A stretch of DNA of 64,000 bases. Source: Paenibacillaceae bacterium GAS479 (GTDB lineage: Bacteria > Bacillota > Bacilli > Paenibacillales > Paenibacillaceae). This document shows, piece after piece, positions 25,423 through 36,970 of the stretch. The DNA is taken from positions 5,228,501 through 5,292,500 of the forward strand of contig LT629764.1 of the NCBI GenBank assembly GCA_900105225.1. Direction: 5' to 3'. Within the stretch, counting starts at the first letter, position 1; every line of letters starts with the position of its first letter. The notes below the pieces were generated by a model, which made no database searches, was not told the DNA's origin, and was given only the letters and a program-made list of their open reading frames with translations. Made by a program: the position numbers and the translations under genes.

Positions 25423-25935
25423 CTACCCCCGCAATCCTCCACGCTGCTTTGTAACATATCGATACGTAACAAGAATGCCACCAAAGAAAAGCCCAACTGT
25501 GGTACCGCTGATTGATGTGTAGAGCACATTAAAGCTTACTCTGTTGACAGCCTCAGGATCAATATACATGTAAATATTCAAAGAATATTTGATTACGAAG
25601 TTAACAAGAATAATGAAGAGCGGTAAATAATTTTTGGCCCTAAAGAGGGTGCCGTTTTTTACTAAGAAGCGATAGTTATTTTGATACATCTTAGATCCAA
25701 GATAAACGCCGATGCATAGAAACACGGCATAGAAGAGGAGCGCGTAATAAGGATGGGCAAAGTTAGATAAAATGGTGTACAGTCCCCAAAATATGAAGAT
25801 GCCAGGTACAAGAAACGATTTCGGAATATTAACTTCCCTCTCCTGAGAGGTTGATATCCCCCTCTGGATTAAAAAAGCTAGCAACACCCATACATACAAT
25901 GGTGTAAGTTTAATTATTTCAATTAACAAAATCAT
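25423..25935 (-). CDS. Unrecognised membrane protein, first after the LytTR gene
   Basis: A 170-aa protein with about five hydrophobic segments (LTPLYVWVLLAFLI, FLVPGIFIFWGLYTIL, ALLFYAVFLCIGVYLG, LPLFIILVNFVIKYSL, ISGTTVGLFFGGILVTY). The two-halves layout with a Gly-rich last helix resembles small integral-membrane families of unknown function such as DUF6622, a weak guess. It follows the LytTR gene by about 130 bases on the same strand. Confidence 0.65.
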   Translation of the reverse strand: MILLIEIIKLTPLYVWVLLAFLIQRGISTSQEREVNIPKSFLVPGIFIFWGLYTILSNFAHPYYALLFYAVFLCIGVYLGSKMYQNNYRFLVKNGTLFRAKNYLPLFIILVNFVIKYSLNIYMYIDPEAVNRVSFNVLYTSISGTTVGLFFGGILVTYRYVTKQRGGLRG

Positions 25936-26068
25936 TCACTCCTTACCTTATTTTTATTCTGAGATTCAGGCAGATTGTCGTTTGCCTGTGTTCTCGTTCA
26001 TTGTAATTTGGCTGGTGAATGAAGCATAGCCGATCCGACACAAGCGGCGGATTTATCGTCACAAGCGG

Positions 26069-26518
26069 TTATTCCAGTCGAAGCAGATGCTCTTTTAGTT
26101 CTTTAACATATCTTCTTGAAACGATTAATTTCTCATTATTCGTTAGTTGGGCGGTTATATTGCCGTTCAAGCTCGTCTCAAACTCTCTGATCATGTAGAC
26201 ATTCACGATTGCCGATTTCGATATGCGTACAAAGTATTTTGGCATAGCGTGTTCCAGTTTATACAACGGACCTGGAATCTCATAAACATCATTGTTCGCG
26301 TATACAAAAATTTTTCTTTCCAAGTACTCCAAGTACAATATGCTGGAATAATCTAATTTTCGTTCCCTCTGTTCTCCGGCTTTGCTTAGGAAGAGGTAGG
26401 AGGAGGGGTTGTTTTCGATTAGTTTAATAAGATTCTGAATAAACGGAGTCACTCGATGGGCGAGGAAAAGAACGCTTTCCTCGATCTTCTCCGGAATGAT
26501 TTTGATTTTGACCTTCAT
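26069..26518 (-). CDS. LytTR-domain transcriptional regulator
   Basis: A 149-aa stand-alone DNA-binding protein without a receiver domain. The C-terminal half is LytTR: YSSILYLEYLERKIFVYANND, YFVRISKSAIVNVYMIREFE and LIVSRRYVKELKEHL. Stand-alone LytTR proteins of this size are commonly controlled by a membrane protein encoded next to them, which fits the three membrane-protein genes downstream. It is divergent from the MMPL gene, so the 26519-26723 interval probably holds both promoters. Confidence 0.9.
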   Translation of the reverse strand: MKVKIKIIPEKIEESVLFLAHRVTPFIQNLIKLIENNPSSYLFLSKAGEQRERKLDYSSILYLEYLERKIFVYANNDVYEIPGPLYKLEHAMPKYFVRISKSAIVNVYMIREFETSLNGNITAQLTNNEKLIVSRRYVKELKEHLLRLE

Positions 26519-26723
26519 CGTAATCTCATCGCACCGCCTGACGTAAGATTTTCAGGAATTGTATCATATAGCCCTGCACAAAGCGACGATATACCATTGA
26601 ATCTTCAAGAGCTTGTCCTCATTTACCCGAAGGTACATGCCTTGTATGCCCATTCGTACGTTATCGTATTTTGAAATCCCCTCTATACTCGCTATATCAC
26701 ACAAACAAGAGGAGAGATTTCAA

Positions 26724-28925
26724 TTGGCAAAGTTTTTATATAGGATCGGCGGATGGGCCGCTACATGGCGAAAGTCGGTGCTGGCGGGCGGTATCCTGAT
26801 CCTGTTGCTGGCTGCAGTTTTTGGATTGCGGATGGGTCCCGTATTTGAAGGTGATGTGTCCATACCTGGCACGGAAGCCGAAATGGCATCGAAAGCTCTG
26901 CAGGAGAAGTTTCCTTCAGGAACGGCTTCAAATGCCGGTAAAATTCAACTTGTTTTCGAAAGCCAAGGAAAGTCGCTGGAATCGCCGGATGTGAAAAAGG
27001 CCATACAGTTAAGTCTAGAGGCTATTTCAAAGGATAATAACGTGGCATCAATTGCAGATCCGTATGCTTCCGGCACGATTAGTCCGAACAAGGAAATTGG
27101 TTATGCTACCATTACGTATAAAGTGCCAGGCTCAGATGTGAAGGCATCATCCATCGAAGCTTTGGATCGGCAAGCCGAAAAGCTGCGGGATGCGGGATTC
27201 AAAGTGGAGAAAAGCGCTATTTCCGGTCAACCGGAAATACCGAAGGTTGGGGTCATTTCGGAAGTCATCGGTATCGCCCTGGCTTTCCTGATTCTACTCA
27301 TTTTCTTCCGGTCGCTGCTTGCCGCCGGACTGCCCATTATAACAGCAGTCTTAGGACTCGGGATTGGCGTTCTGCTTATTCTAATTGGCTCGAATTATGT
27401 TGATTTGGCAGCGATATCGCTTACTACGGCCATCATGCTCGGACTTGCCGTCGGAATTGATTACGGTTTGTTTATTCTGTCCCGACATCGCCAGAATTTA
27501 CTGGAAGGCAAGAGCATTCGTGAATCCATTGCGGTTGCAACCGGTACGGCAGGAAGTGCCGTTGTTTTCGCCGGAATAACCGTAATCATCGCATTAATAG
27601 GTCTGTCTGTTACCAGCATTCCGTTTCTTACTTTTATGGGGCTTGCCGCTGCGCTCACCGTGTTCATCGCCGTCCTGATTGCGATTTTGGTTGTGCCTGC
27701 CGTACTGTCGCTGCTTGGTGATCGTCTCATGCCAAAGAGCGCAGGAAAAAAGAACAGCTATGTTCCGGCACGGGAATCCAATGCGTGGGGACGTTTTGTA
27801 ACCAAATTTCCGCTTCCTGTTGCGCTAGTTGGTATTTTACTGCTCGGCTTCATCAGTCTTCCGGCGCTGCATCTACAAACCGGTCTGCCTAATGATGGAA
27901 TGAAGTCCGTGGAGACAACGGAGCGAAGAGCTTATGATTTACTAGCAAATGGATTCGGCGACGGCTTCAATGGCCCGCTTATCGTGCTAGCTACAGCGGA
28001 CGGCGTTCAGAATCCGCAATCGGCAATCGCACAGGCAGCTGAAGAGATTAGCGGCATAAAAGGGATTGCGAATACCGCGCCTCTCGTTCCTAATCAGGAT
28101 GGAGCGGCGGCCATTCTTACCGTTATTCCACAAAGCGGCCCTCTTGATAAAGAAACAGGCAAGCTCGTAGAGTCGATTCGTGCTAAGTCAGATGATACGG
28201 AGAGCCAGTACGGAGTCAAGCTAATGGTTACCGGATCGACAGCAATGGATGTCGATATTACGAAAAAACTGAACGAAGCTTTGCCGGTATTCGGCCTGCT
28301 CGTAGTCGGTCTGGCCTTTGTTCTGCTGCTTCTTGTATTTCGTTCGCTGCTTGTACCTCTCAAAGCCGTGCTCGGCTACCTGCTGACGATGACGGCTACG
28401 CTTGGATTTGTTGTATTCGTATTTCAAGATGGGAATATGGCGGATTTCTTTGGAATTACCCAGTCGGGACCGATACTCAACTTTTTGCCGATGTTGACTG
28501 CGGGCATCTTGTTTGGTCTCGCGATGGATTATGAGGTATTTCTGGTCAGCCGTATGCGTGAGAAGTTCGTTCATAAAAACGACGCCAAAGGTGCGATTTT
28601 GTTCGGTATCAAGAGCAGCGGTAGTGTCGTCACAGCAGCAGCTCTAATTATGGTGTGCGTGTTTGCGGGCTTTGTCTTTGCGGAAGATACAATGATCAAA
28701 TCCATGGGTCTGGCGTTAGCTTTTGGCGTTCTGATTGATGCCTTCGTCGTAAGACTTGCTGTCCTCCCAGCGATCATGACTTTGCTGGGTCGCTCCTCCT
28801 GGTATTTGCCGAAATGGCTGGACCGAATTCTACCGAATATCGATGTGGAAGGCTCTGCTCTTGAAGAAGAGAAATCTTTCTCCGCATCAAACAATGATCA
28901 TCTGAAGAAAAGTGTCTCACGGTAA
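26724..28925 (+). CDS. MMPL/RND-family transporter (YdfJ-like)
   Basis: This 733-aa exporter has two repeats, each an extracytoplasmic domain followed by five or six helices. Family motifs GIDYGLFILSRHR (first half) and AMDYEVFLVSRMRE (second half) carry the Asp needed for proton coupling. The TTG at 26724 is chosen because GAGGAGAG lies upstream and the protein then begins MAKFLYRIGGWAATWRK; the longer frame to 26613 has no support. A NarL-type two-component system follows, the usual neighbour of YdfJ-type exporters, and probably induces it. Substrates may be lipids or drugs. Confidence 0.92.
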   Translation: MAKFLYRIGGWAATWRKSVLAGGILILLLAAVFGLRMGPVFEGDVSIPGTEAEMASKALQEKFPSGTASNAGKIQLVFESQGKSLESPDVKKAIQLSLEAISKDNNVASIADPYASGTISPNKEIGYATITYKVPGSDVKASSIEALDRQAEKLRDAGFKVEKSAISGQPEIPKVGVISEVIGIALAFLILLIFFRSLLAAGLPIITAVLGLGIGVLLILIGSNYVDLAAISLTTAIMLGLAVGIDYGLFILSRHRQNLLEGKSIRESIAVATGTAGSAVVFAGITVIIALIGLSVTSIPFLTFMGLAAALTVFIAVLIAILVVPAVLSLLGDRLMPKSAGKKNSYVPARESNAWGRFVTKFPLPVALVGILLLGFISLPALHLQTGLPNDGMKSVETTERRAYDLLANGFGDGFNGPLIVLATADGVQNPQSAIAQAAEEISGIKGIANTAPLVPNQDGAAAILTVIPQSGPLDKETGKLVESIRAKSDDTESQYGVKLMVTGSTAMDVDITKKLNEALPVFGLLVVGLAFVLLLLVFRSLLVPLKAVLGYLLTMTATLGFVVFVFQDGNMADFFGITQSGPILNFLPMLTAGILFGLAMDYEVFLVSRMREKFVHKNDAKGAILFGIKSSGSVVTAAALIMVCVFAGFVFAEDTMIKSMGLALAFGVLIDAFVVRLAVLPAIMTLLGRSSWYLPKWLDRILPNIDVEGSALEEEKSFSASNNDHLKKSVSR

Positions 28926-28937
28926 AGGGATATAATA

Positions 28938-28972
28938 TCAAGAGCGATCGCTTGCTGCGGTCGCTCTTTTAC
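28938..28972 (+). terminator. Terminator after the MMPL gene
   Basis: AGAGCGA (28941-28947) and TCGCTCT (28961-28967) arms followed by TTT. Confidence 0.65.
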
Positions 28973-29018
28973 TGATATAAATACGTAACGGCACTAAAGA
29001 CAAGGAGGAGCGATCGCG

Positions 29019-30266
29019 GTGAATCGAGAAAGAAATGGAACGCATAATAAGGATTCAAATTGGAGCGAAAACTCATCTACCGATGTCCCGGCTACGATGC
29101 TGGATGCGCGCAAACATATTTTTGTCTGGATTATCGGGATATATGTTGGATCGGTACTGATGCAGTGGATTCTCGATTTTAATCCGATTCCAATGCTGTT
29201 TTTTCATCTCGTCCTATTGCTGCACTGCGCTCTTTATTGGCATTCCGAGGCGCTCACTCGACGTCAACCATGGCTCTATATCAGCGTGCAGGGAATGCTG
29301 ATTACAATCTGCGCTTTCCTGATGCCACAGGGATACCCCCCGATTACTGGTTTATACTCCTTGCTGATCGGGCAGAGTGTAGTCATTTATCAGCGCAAAT
29401 GGAAGGTTGCCGGCGTCGCGTTGGTTTTTTACCCGATCGTTACATTTATCGTTTTGACAATCGACGATCCGGTACATCTGATTTTCAATCTGTCAGCTTT
29501 CACCATGTTGAACACGATTCTCATTGCCTATACACGTATATTTCGTAATGAAGTGTTTGCTAGACTTCGCACGGAGAGCTATTTGAAAGAATTAGAGGAG
29601 GCCAACCTGGAAGTCGAAAAATTGACGCTTGCTAACGAGCGCCAGCGGATGTCCCGTGATCTGCATGATACGCTGGCGCAGGGCTTGGCCGGCATCGTCA
29701 TGCAGCTCGATGCTGCCGACGCGCATGTTGGTAAAGGCAATATGGCTCGTGCCGGGCAAATCATCAGGCAATCCAGAGAAAGCGCAAGGAGAGCCCTCGC
29801 AGAGGCGCGCCAAGCGATCGACAACTTGAGGCTTGTTGCCGAACCGGCGCAGTCTTTCGCTGATGCAGTGCGAATCGAAACGGAACGTTTTACGTCGGCG
29901 ACAGGCATTCGGGCTCAGTTAATGATCGATCCTTTGCCGGGGTTATCCAAAATACTTTTTGAACATGCTCAGTATATTCTTCGTGAAGCGCTAACGAATA
30001 TTGCCCGTCATGCAGAGGCTTCGGAAGTAACAATTGATATCCGGCATAACGAAGACCGTTTCTTGCTAAAGATTCGCGATAACGGAACCGGCTTCGAAGT
30101 CCAAAAGATCGGTCATGAGCCGGGTCATTACGGATTAATCGTCATGCAGGAGCGTGCCCGACTTTTGCAAGGACAGCTAAACGTTTCAAGCAACCGAGCC
30201 TCTGGCACGCTGGTGACGCTCGATGCGCCCTATCAATACGATATTCCAATTAGAGAGGAGGACTGA
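29019..30266 (+). CDS. NarL/DesK-type sensor histidine kinase
   Basis: A 415-aa kinase with about five N-terminal membrane helices and no large external domain, a coiled linker, HisKA_3 with MSRDLHDTLAQGLAGIVMQL (phospho-His), and a HATPase with REALTNIARHAEAS and GHYGLIVMQERARLL. GTG start with AAGGAGGAG upstream. The intramembrane sensor and the MMPL exporter just upstream suggest it senses membrane-active compounds. The regulator gene starts 3 bases after its stop. Confidence 0.93.
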   Translation: MNRERNGTHNKDSNWSENSSTDVPATMLDARKHIFVWIIGIYVGSVLMQWILDFNPIPMLFFHLVLLLHCALYWHSEALTRRQPWLYISVQGMLITICAFLMPQGYPPITGLYSLLIGQSVVIYQRKWKVAGVALVFYPIVTFIVLTIDDPVHLIFNLSAFTMLNTILIAYTRIFRNEVFARLRTESYLKELEEANLEVEKLTLANERQRMSRDLHDTLAQGLAGIVMQLDAADAHVGKGNMARAGQIIRQSRESARRALAEARQAIDNLRLVAEPAQSFADAVRIETERFTSATGIRAQLMIDPLPGLSKILFEHAQYILREALTNIARHAEASEVTIDIRHNEDRFLLKIRDNGTGFEVQKIGHEPGHYGLIVMQERARLLQGQLNVSSNRASGTLVTLDAPYQYDIPIREED

Positions 30267-30269
30267 ACC

Positions 30270-30920
30270 TTGGGCTGCAAAATACTGATCGTCGATGATC
30301 ATTTCGTTGTTCGAGAAGGTCTTAAAATGATACTGGAAACCGAAGAGAGTTATGAAGTCATTGGAGAGGCAGCGAATGGGAACGAAGCGCTTCGTTTCAT
30401 GGATGAGAGTATGCCAGATCTCGTTCTGATGGACTTGTACATGCCGCAGATGAACGGGCTGGAAACGATGGAAGCGATGATTGACCGCGGCATTGATATT
30501 CCAGTTGTCATCCTCACTACGTATAACGAAGATGAATGGATGATGAAGGGATTGTCACTGGGAGCAAAAGGATATTTGCTTAAGGATACCGGCAGAGAGC
30601 ATCTGTTCCGAACGATTGATGCGGCGCTGCGCGGGGAAACGTTGCTGCAGCAAGACATCCTGACCCGGGTCATGGCCGTGCAGCGAGAGCGCTTGAAGCC
30701 GTCCCCGGCCAGCCCGATCAGCCAGGAGCTATCTGCTAAAGAACAACAAGTGCTGCAGGCAGCGGCTGAAGGGTTGCGAAGCAAAGAAATTGCCGTTCGT
30801 CTGGCTATTTCCGAACGGACCGTAAAAGCTCATCTTACCAATGTCTACAACAAACTTGGGGTCGATTCCCGATCCCAAGCGGTTGCGATCGCCGTTGAGA
30901 ATGGCTGGGTTAAACCTTAA
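30270..30920 (+). CDS. NarL/LuxR-family response regulator
   Basis: A 216-aa regulator: receiver (ILIVDDHFVVREG, phospho-Asp in LVLMDLYMPQMNG, Lys in GYLLKDTGRE) and a LuxR helix-turn-helix (LSAKEQQVLQAAAEGLRSKEIA, SERTVKAHLTNVYNKLGV). The TTG start follows GAGAGGAGG inside the end of the kinase gene. It probably controls the adjacent MMPL exporter. Confidence 0.94.
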   Translation: MGCKILIVDDHFVVREGLKMILETEESYEVIGEAANGNEALRFMDESMPDLVLMDLYMPQMNGLETMEAMIDRGIDIPVVILTTYNEDEWMMKGLSLGAKGYLLKDTGREHLFRTIDAALRGETLLQQDILTRVMAVQRERLKPSPASPISQELSAKEQQVLQAAAEGLRSKEIAVRLAISERTVKAHLTNVYNKLGVDSRSQAVAIAVENGWVKP

Positions 30921-31008
30921 ACTTCGCAGGTGAGTAGCATGTCATTTGTTGCAACATGACGGGTTTGATCCTAGAATTAAATTATTTCATATGAGGAGTG
31001 TATAAACG

Positions 31009-31383
31009 ATGATTAACAAAATTGGCCAAGTTATGTTGTATGTCAATAACCAAGACGCATCTAGAGATTTTTGGACAGAAAAACTAGGTTTCGAGGTCAT
31101 CGTGGAAGAAACCAATGGCCCGATGAGATGGATTGAAGTCGCTCCTAAGGGTGCAGCAACTAGCATTGTTCTTCATAGTAAGGAGTTGGTTGCCAAAATG
31201 AACCCTGGAATGAATCTCGGGACACCATCCATCATGTATTTCACGGACAATTTCGATGCGTTGTTCAGCGATCTCAAGAACAAAAACATCAAAGTTGGAG
31301 ACATTATGGAACTTCCCTCCGGCAGAGTTTTTAACTTTGCTGACAATGAAGAAAATTACTTTGCTGTATCGGAAAAGAAATAA
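31009..31383 (+). CDS. VOC-superfamily (glyoxalase-like) protein
   Basis: A 124-aa single-domain vicinal-oxygen-chelate protein with the typical beginning KIGQVMLYVNNQDASRDFWTEKLGFEV and end GRVFNFADNEENYFAV. The fold is used for glyoxalase, bleomycin-resistance and dioxygenase functions; nothing here chooses between them. It has its own ribosome site (AGGAG) and a terminator. Confidence 0.88.
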   Translation: MINKIGQVMLYVNNQDASRDFWTEKLGFEVIVEETNGPMRWIEVAPKGAATSIVLHSKELVAKMNPGMNLGTPSIMYFTDNFDALFSDLKNKNIKVGDIMELPSGRVFNFADNEENYFAVSEKK

Positions 31384-31403
31384 GATTGTTCCATAAGTTA
31401 CGG

Positions 31404-31522
31404 CAGCAGCTGATTAAATAATCAGCTGCTTTTTGTTTTTGGATGAGGTCCTTGTCAACCTTCAAGGGAGTTGTACTAATGAAATTAACCGGAGACGTTT
31501 GACATGTCTCCGGTCTTTTATT
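31404..31522 (+). terminator. Two consecutive intrinsic terminators
   Basis: The first is AGCAGCTGAT / ATCAGCTGCT (31405-31430) with a T run. The second is ACCGGAGAC / GTCTCCGGT (31488-31514) followed by CTTTTATTTT. Between them ATGAAATTAACC opens a 7-codon frame that ends inside the second stem, which could be a leader-peptide remnant; I cannot support more. Confidence 0.7.
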
Positions 31523-31605
31523 TTCGGAGGACAGCTACAAAATTATCGTTGATAAAGTACTAACTTTTGTTGGTTTGCTGAATGATATTAAATTATCCAT
31601 TCTTA

Positions 31606-31663
31606 TATAATATGAAAATATAAAAAGAGGAGGTTCCGAATCGTTCATCCATTCGCGGAACCT
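31606..31663 (+). promoter_or_regulatory. -10 box and hairpin in the leader of the beta-galactosidase gene
   Basis: TATAAT is at 31606-31611. The leader carries an 8-base perfect stem, AGGTTCCG (31631-31638) and CGGAACCT (31656-31663), whose left arm adjoins a GAGGAGG. Upstream, TTATC-GTT-GATAA is a small palindrome. No T run follows, so it is not a terminator; an operator or mRNA structure is possible. Confidence 0.4.
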
Positions 31664-31688
31664 GCGTTCCTAATGATGAAAGAGGTAA

Positions 31689-34817
<3,129 letters not shown>

Positions 34818-34859
34818 ATCATCTATAGAAAAAAGTCTTGGCTAGCTTAAGCCTTCTCA

Positions 34860-34890
34860 GAAAACCGCACTCTGTGCGGTTTTTTTTATT
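34860..34890 (+). terminator. Intrinsic terminator after lacZ
   Basis: AAAACCGCAC and a GTGCGGTTTT-type arm with a 4-base loop, followed by T8. Confidence 0.88.
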
Positions 34891-34938
34891 GTGGACGCAT
34901 GAGTTTTATAGGCATAGTACTATTTTTGTAAAAGTACC

Positions 34939-34967
34939 TTGACTGTCATAGTAATATGTCTTATCAT
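34939..34967 (+). promoter_or_regulatory. Sigma-A promoter of the PadR-DrrAB operon
   Basis: TTGACT, a 17-base spacer and TATCAT lie 20 bases before the PadR start. CATAGTA occurs at the -35 spacer and again just upstream (near 34911), and could be a PadR half-site. Confidence 0.65.
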
Positions 34968-34987
34968 GCAGATATGGAGGTGATTGT

Positions 34988-35317
34988 ATGAACGAGAATA
35001 AAATCACATCCGACCTGCTACGCGGACATACCGATACGATCATTTTGCGGCTCTTATCCGAAGCGGACCGCTATGGGTACGAAATTGTCAAGTTAATTGC
35101 AGAACGCTCGGGTGGTGAGTATGAACTAAAGGAAGCGACCATGTACTCCAGTCTTCGGCGACTTGAGGCGGAGGGTGATGTCGAGTGGTATTGGGGCGAT
35201 GAATCGCAAGGTGGTCGGCGCAAATATTTTAGGGTAACCGAGATGGGAAGGGAAACTTACGCTCGCAACAAAAGCAACTGGGAGTACGCAAAGCGCGTGC
35301 TTGAAAACTTATTATAA
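34988..35317 (+). CDS. PadR-family transcriptional regulator
   Basis: A 109-aa winged-helix repressor (LRGHTDTIILRLLSEADRYGYEIVKLI, KEATMYSSLRRLEAEG, GGRRKYFRVTEMG). GGAGGTG precedes the ATG. PadR proteins of this size usually repress the adjacent DrrAB-type exporter and are released by its substrate. First gene of a four-gene operon. Confidence 0.92.
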   Translation: MNENKITSDLLRGHTDTIILRLLSEADRYGYEIVKLIAERSGGEYELKEATMYSSLRRLEAEGDVEWYWGDESQGGRRKYFRVTEMGRETYARNKSNWEYAKRVLENLL

Positions 35318-35330
35318 GGAGATTGATGGG

Positions 35331-36194
35331 ATGAATCCTAAATTGACGAACTATTTGAACGGTGTTTTTGCACCCTACGATGAGGTAAAAAGCGTCACCG
35401 AATTAAAAGCTGATCTGCTCTCTGATTTGCAGGAGCGGTATCGTGAACTCAAAGCTGAGGGCAAGGATGATGAAACAGCGTTTAAGATGACAGTTGAAAG
35501 CATCGGCGACATTGAGCAAACGGTAAGGGAAGTCACTAACCTCTCCCGCTCGCTGGAGCGGCAGGTGGTGACAAACTTTAACGCGAGCAACTTGCCGCAG
35601 AGCGATTTTGCAGGCGTTACAGCCCATAAAGGGCAGTTTAAAGGCAGCGCGTTGCACGGTTCCGATTTTGCGGGCGCAGATTTGACTGGCAGTTCGTTTA
35701 CAAGCAGCGACGTACGAGAAGTCAATTTTGACGGCGCAAACCTGACCGACTGTAGCCTATCCGCCCTTGACCTTTCGAATGTAAGCTTCAATCAATCCAT
35801 TCTTGTACGCACCAACTTCAGCAAGTCACTACTGGACGGAGCAAAATTCAGGGGTGTAAGACTGACCGACGTCAAGTTCAACATGACACCCTTTAGTAAA
35901 ACTATTTTTGAAAACTGCATCTTTGACGGCGTGGAGTTCAAATCTTCCGATTTGGGAGGATTGTGTTTTGACGGGCAAACTTTTATCGGTGTGAAGTTTG
36001 ACAAGTCGGCCTTAAACGACGTTTCGTTCAGGGGTGCGACACTCAAGAATGTATCTTTCCCTACGTCTTCATTGTCTAAGAAATATTACCGTGCCATCAA
36101 AACCGTCTCTTTTGACGGTGCACGGATGGATAAACTGACCTTTGCTTCGCTCAAAGGCATGGGAGCAAATGTGTCCAATGTTACAGTTATTTAA
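35331..36194 (+). CDS. HAAS-type N-terminal domain plus pentapeptide-repeat protein
   Basis: A 287-aa protein. Residues about 1-75 (LTNYLNGVFAPYDEVKSVTELKADLL, DDETAFKMTVESIGDIEQTV) resemble the HAAS/permease-prefix domain often encoded after PadR genes. Residues about 85-285 are pentapeptide-like repeats with periodic A(D/N)LxxS/F blocks (SDFAGADLTGSSF, VNFDGANLTDCSL), forming a right-handed beta helix. Start 35331 (ATG) has AAGGAG upstream. The role in the operon is unknown; it may link PadR signalling to the exporter. Confidence 0.82.
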   Translation: MNPKLTNYLNGVFAPYDEVKSVTELKADLLSDLQERYRELKAEGKDDETAFKMTVESIGDIEQTVREVTNLSRSLERQVVTNFNASNLPQSDFAGVTAHKGQFKGSALHGSDFAGADLTGSSFTSSDVREVNFDGANLTDCSLSALDLSNVSFNQSILVRTNFSKSLLDGAKFRGVRLTDVKFNMTPFSKTIFENCIFDGVEFKSSDLGGLCFDGQTFIGVKFDKSALNDVSFRGATLKNVSFPTSSLSKKYYRAIKTVSFDGARMDKLTFASLKGMGANVSNVTVI

Positions 36195-36208
36195 GGGAGG
36201 GAAACAAT

Positions 36209-36970
36209 ATGCCATCTACGTCCATTGAAGTAAAAGGACTGCAAAAATCCTACAAACAGCTTCAAGTCTTAAAAGGCGTTGATTTCGAGGTGGAGAAGGG
36301 CAGTATATTCGCTTTGCTCGGCTCCAACGGGGCGGGTAAAACAACGGTTGTCAAAATCCTCACTACGCTGCTAAAACAAGACAGCGGAACAGCCACCGTC
36401 AACGGATTTGATGTTGCGGCAAAACCCGATAATGTGCGGCAGGCAATCAGTCTGACCGGGCAATTTGCCGCCGTGGATGAAATTTTGACCGGACGAGAAA
36501 ATCTAATCATGATCGCCAAGCTACGATACCTCAACAATCCGCGTCAGGTTGCTGACGACTTGCTTAAACGCTTCGGCTTGACTGACGCTGCCGACCGCAG
36601 GGCGTCTACTTATTCGGGCGGTATGCGTCGCAGACTCGACATCGCTATGAGTCTTGTGGGAAAGCCGGAGATCATTTTTCTCGACGAGCCGACCACCGGT
36701 CTTGACCCTGAGGCACGCATCGAGGTTTGGAAGATCGTCAAGGAGCTCGCCGACGGCGGTACGACGATACTCCTAACCACGCAGTATTTGGAGGAAGCTG
36801 AGCAGCTTGCCGACCGAATCGCCATTCTGCACGAGGGTAGAATTATCGCCAGTGGCACGCTCTCAGAGCTAAAAAAGCTTTTCCCATCCGCAAAGGTGGA
36901 GTATGTTGAAAAACAACCGACATTAGAAGAAATATTCCTCGCCATAATCGGCAAAAAGGAGGCCATGTAA
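36209..36970 (+). CDS. DrrA-like ABC exporter ATPase
   Basis: A 253-aa ATPase: Walker A GSNGAGKTT, signature YSGGMRRRLDIAMSLVG, Walker B IIFLDEPTTGLDPEAR, and the DrrA C-terminal stretch VEKQPTLEEIFLAI. GGGAGGG precedes the ATG. Its stop is immediately followed by the ATG of the permease gene. Exporters of this group confer resistance to or secrete hydrophobic drugs. Confidence 0.94.
   Translation: MPSTSIEVKGLQKSYKQLQVLKGVDFEVEKGSIFALLGSNGAGKTTVVKILTTLLKQDSGTATVNGFDVAAKPDNVRQAISLTGQFAAVDEILTGRENLIMIAKLRYLNNPRQVADDLLKRFGLTDAADRRASTYSGGMRRRLDIAMSLVGKPEIIFLDEPTTGLDPEARIEVWKIVKELADGGTTILLTTQYLEEAEQLADRIAILHEGRIIASGTLSELKKLFPSAKVEYVEKQPTLEEIFLAIIGKKEAM

Noticed and set aside
28940-29012. Repeated GCGATCGC octamers (also near 24398)
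   Set aside because: They fall in a terminator stem and near a ribosome site by different causes; too few to be a repeat family.
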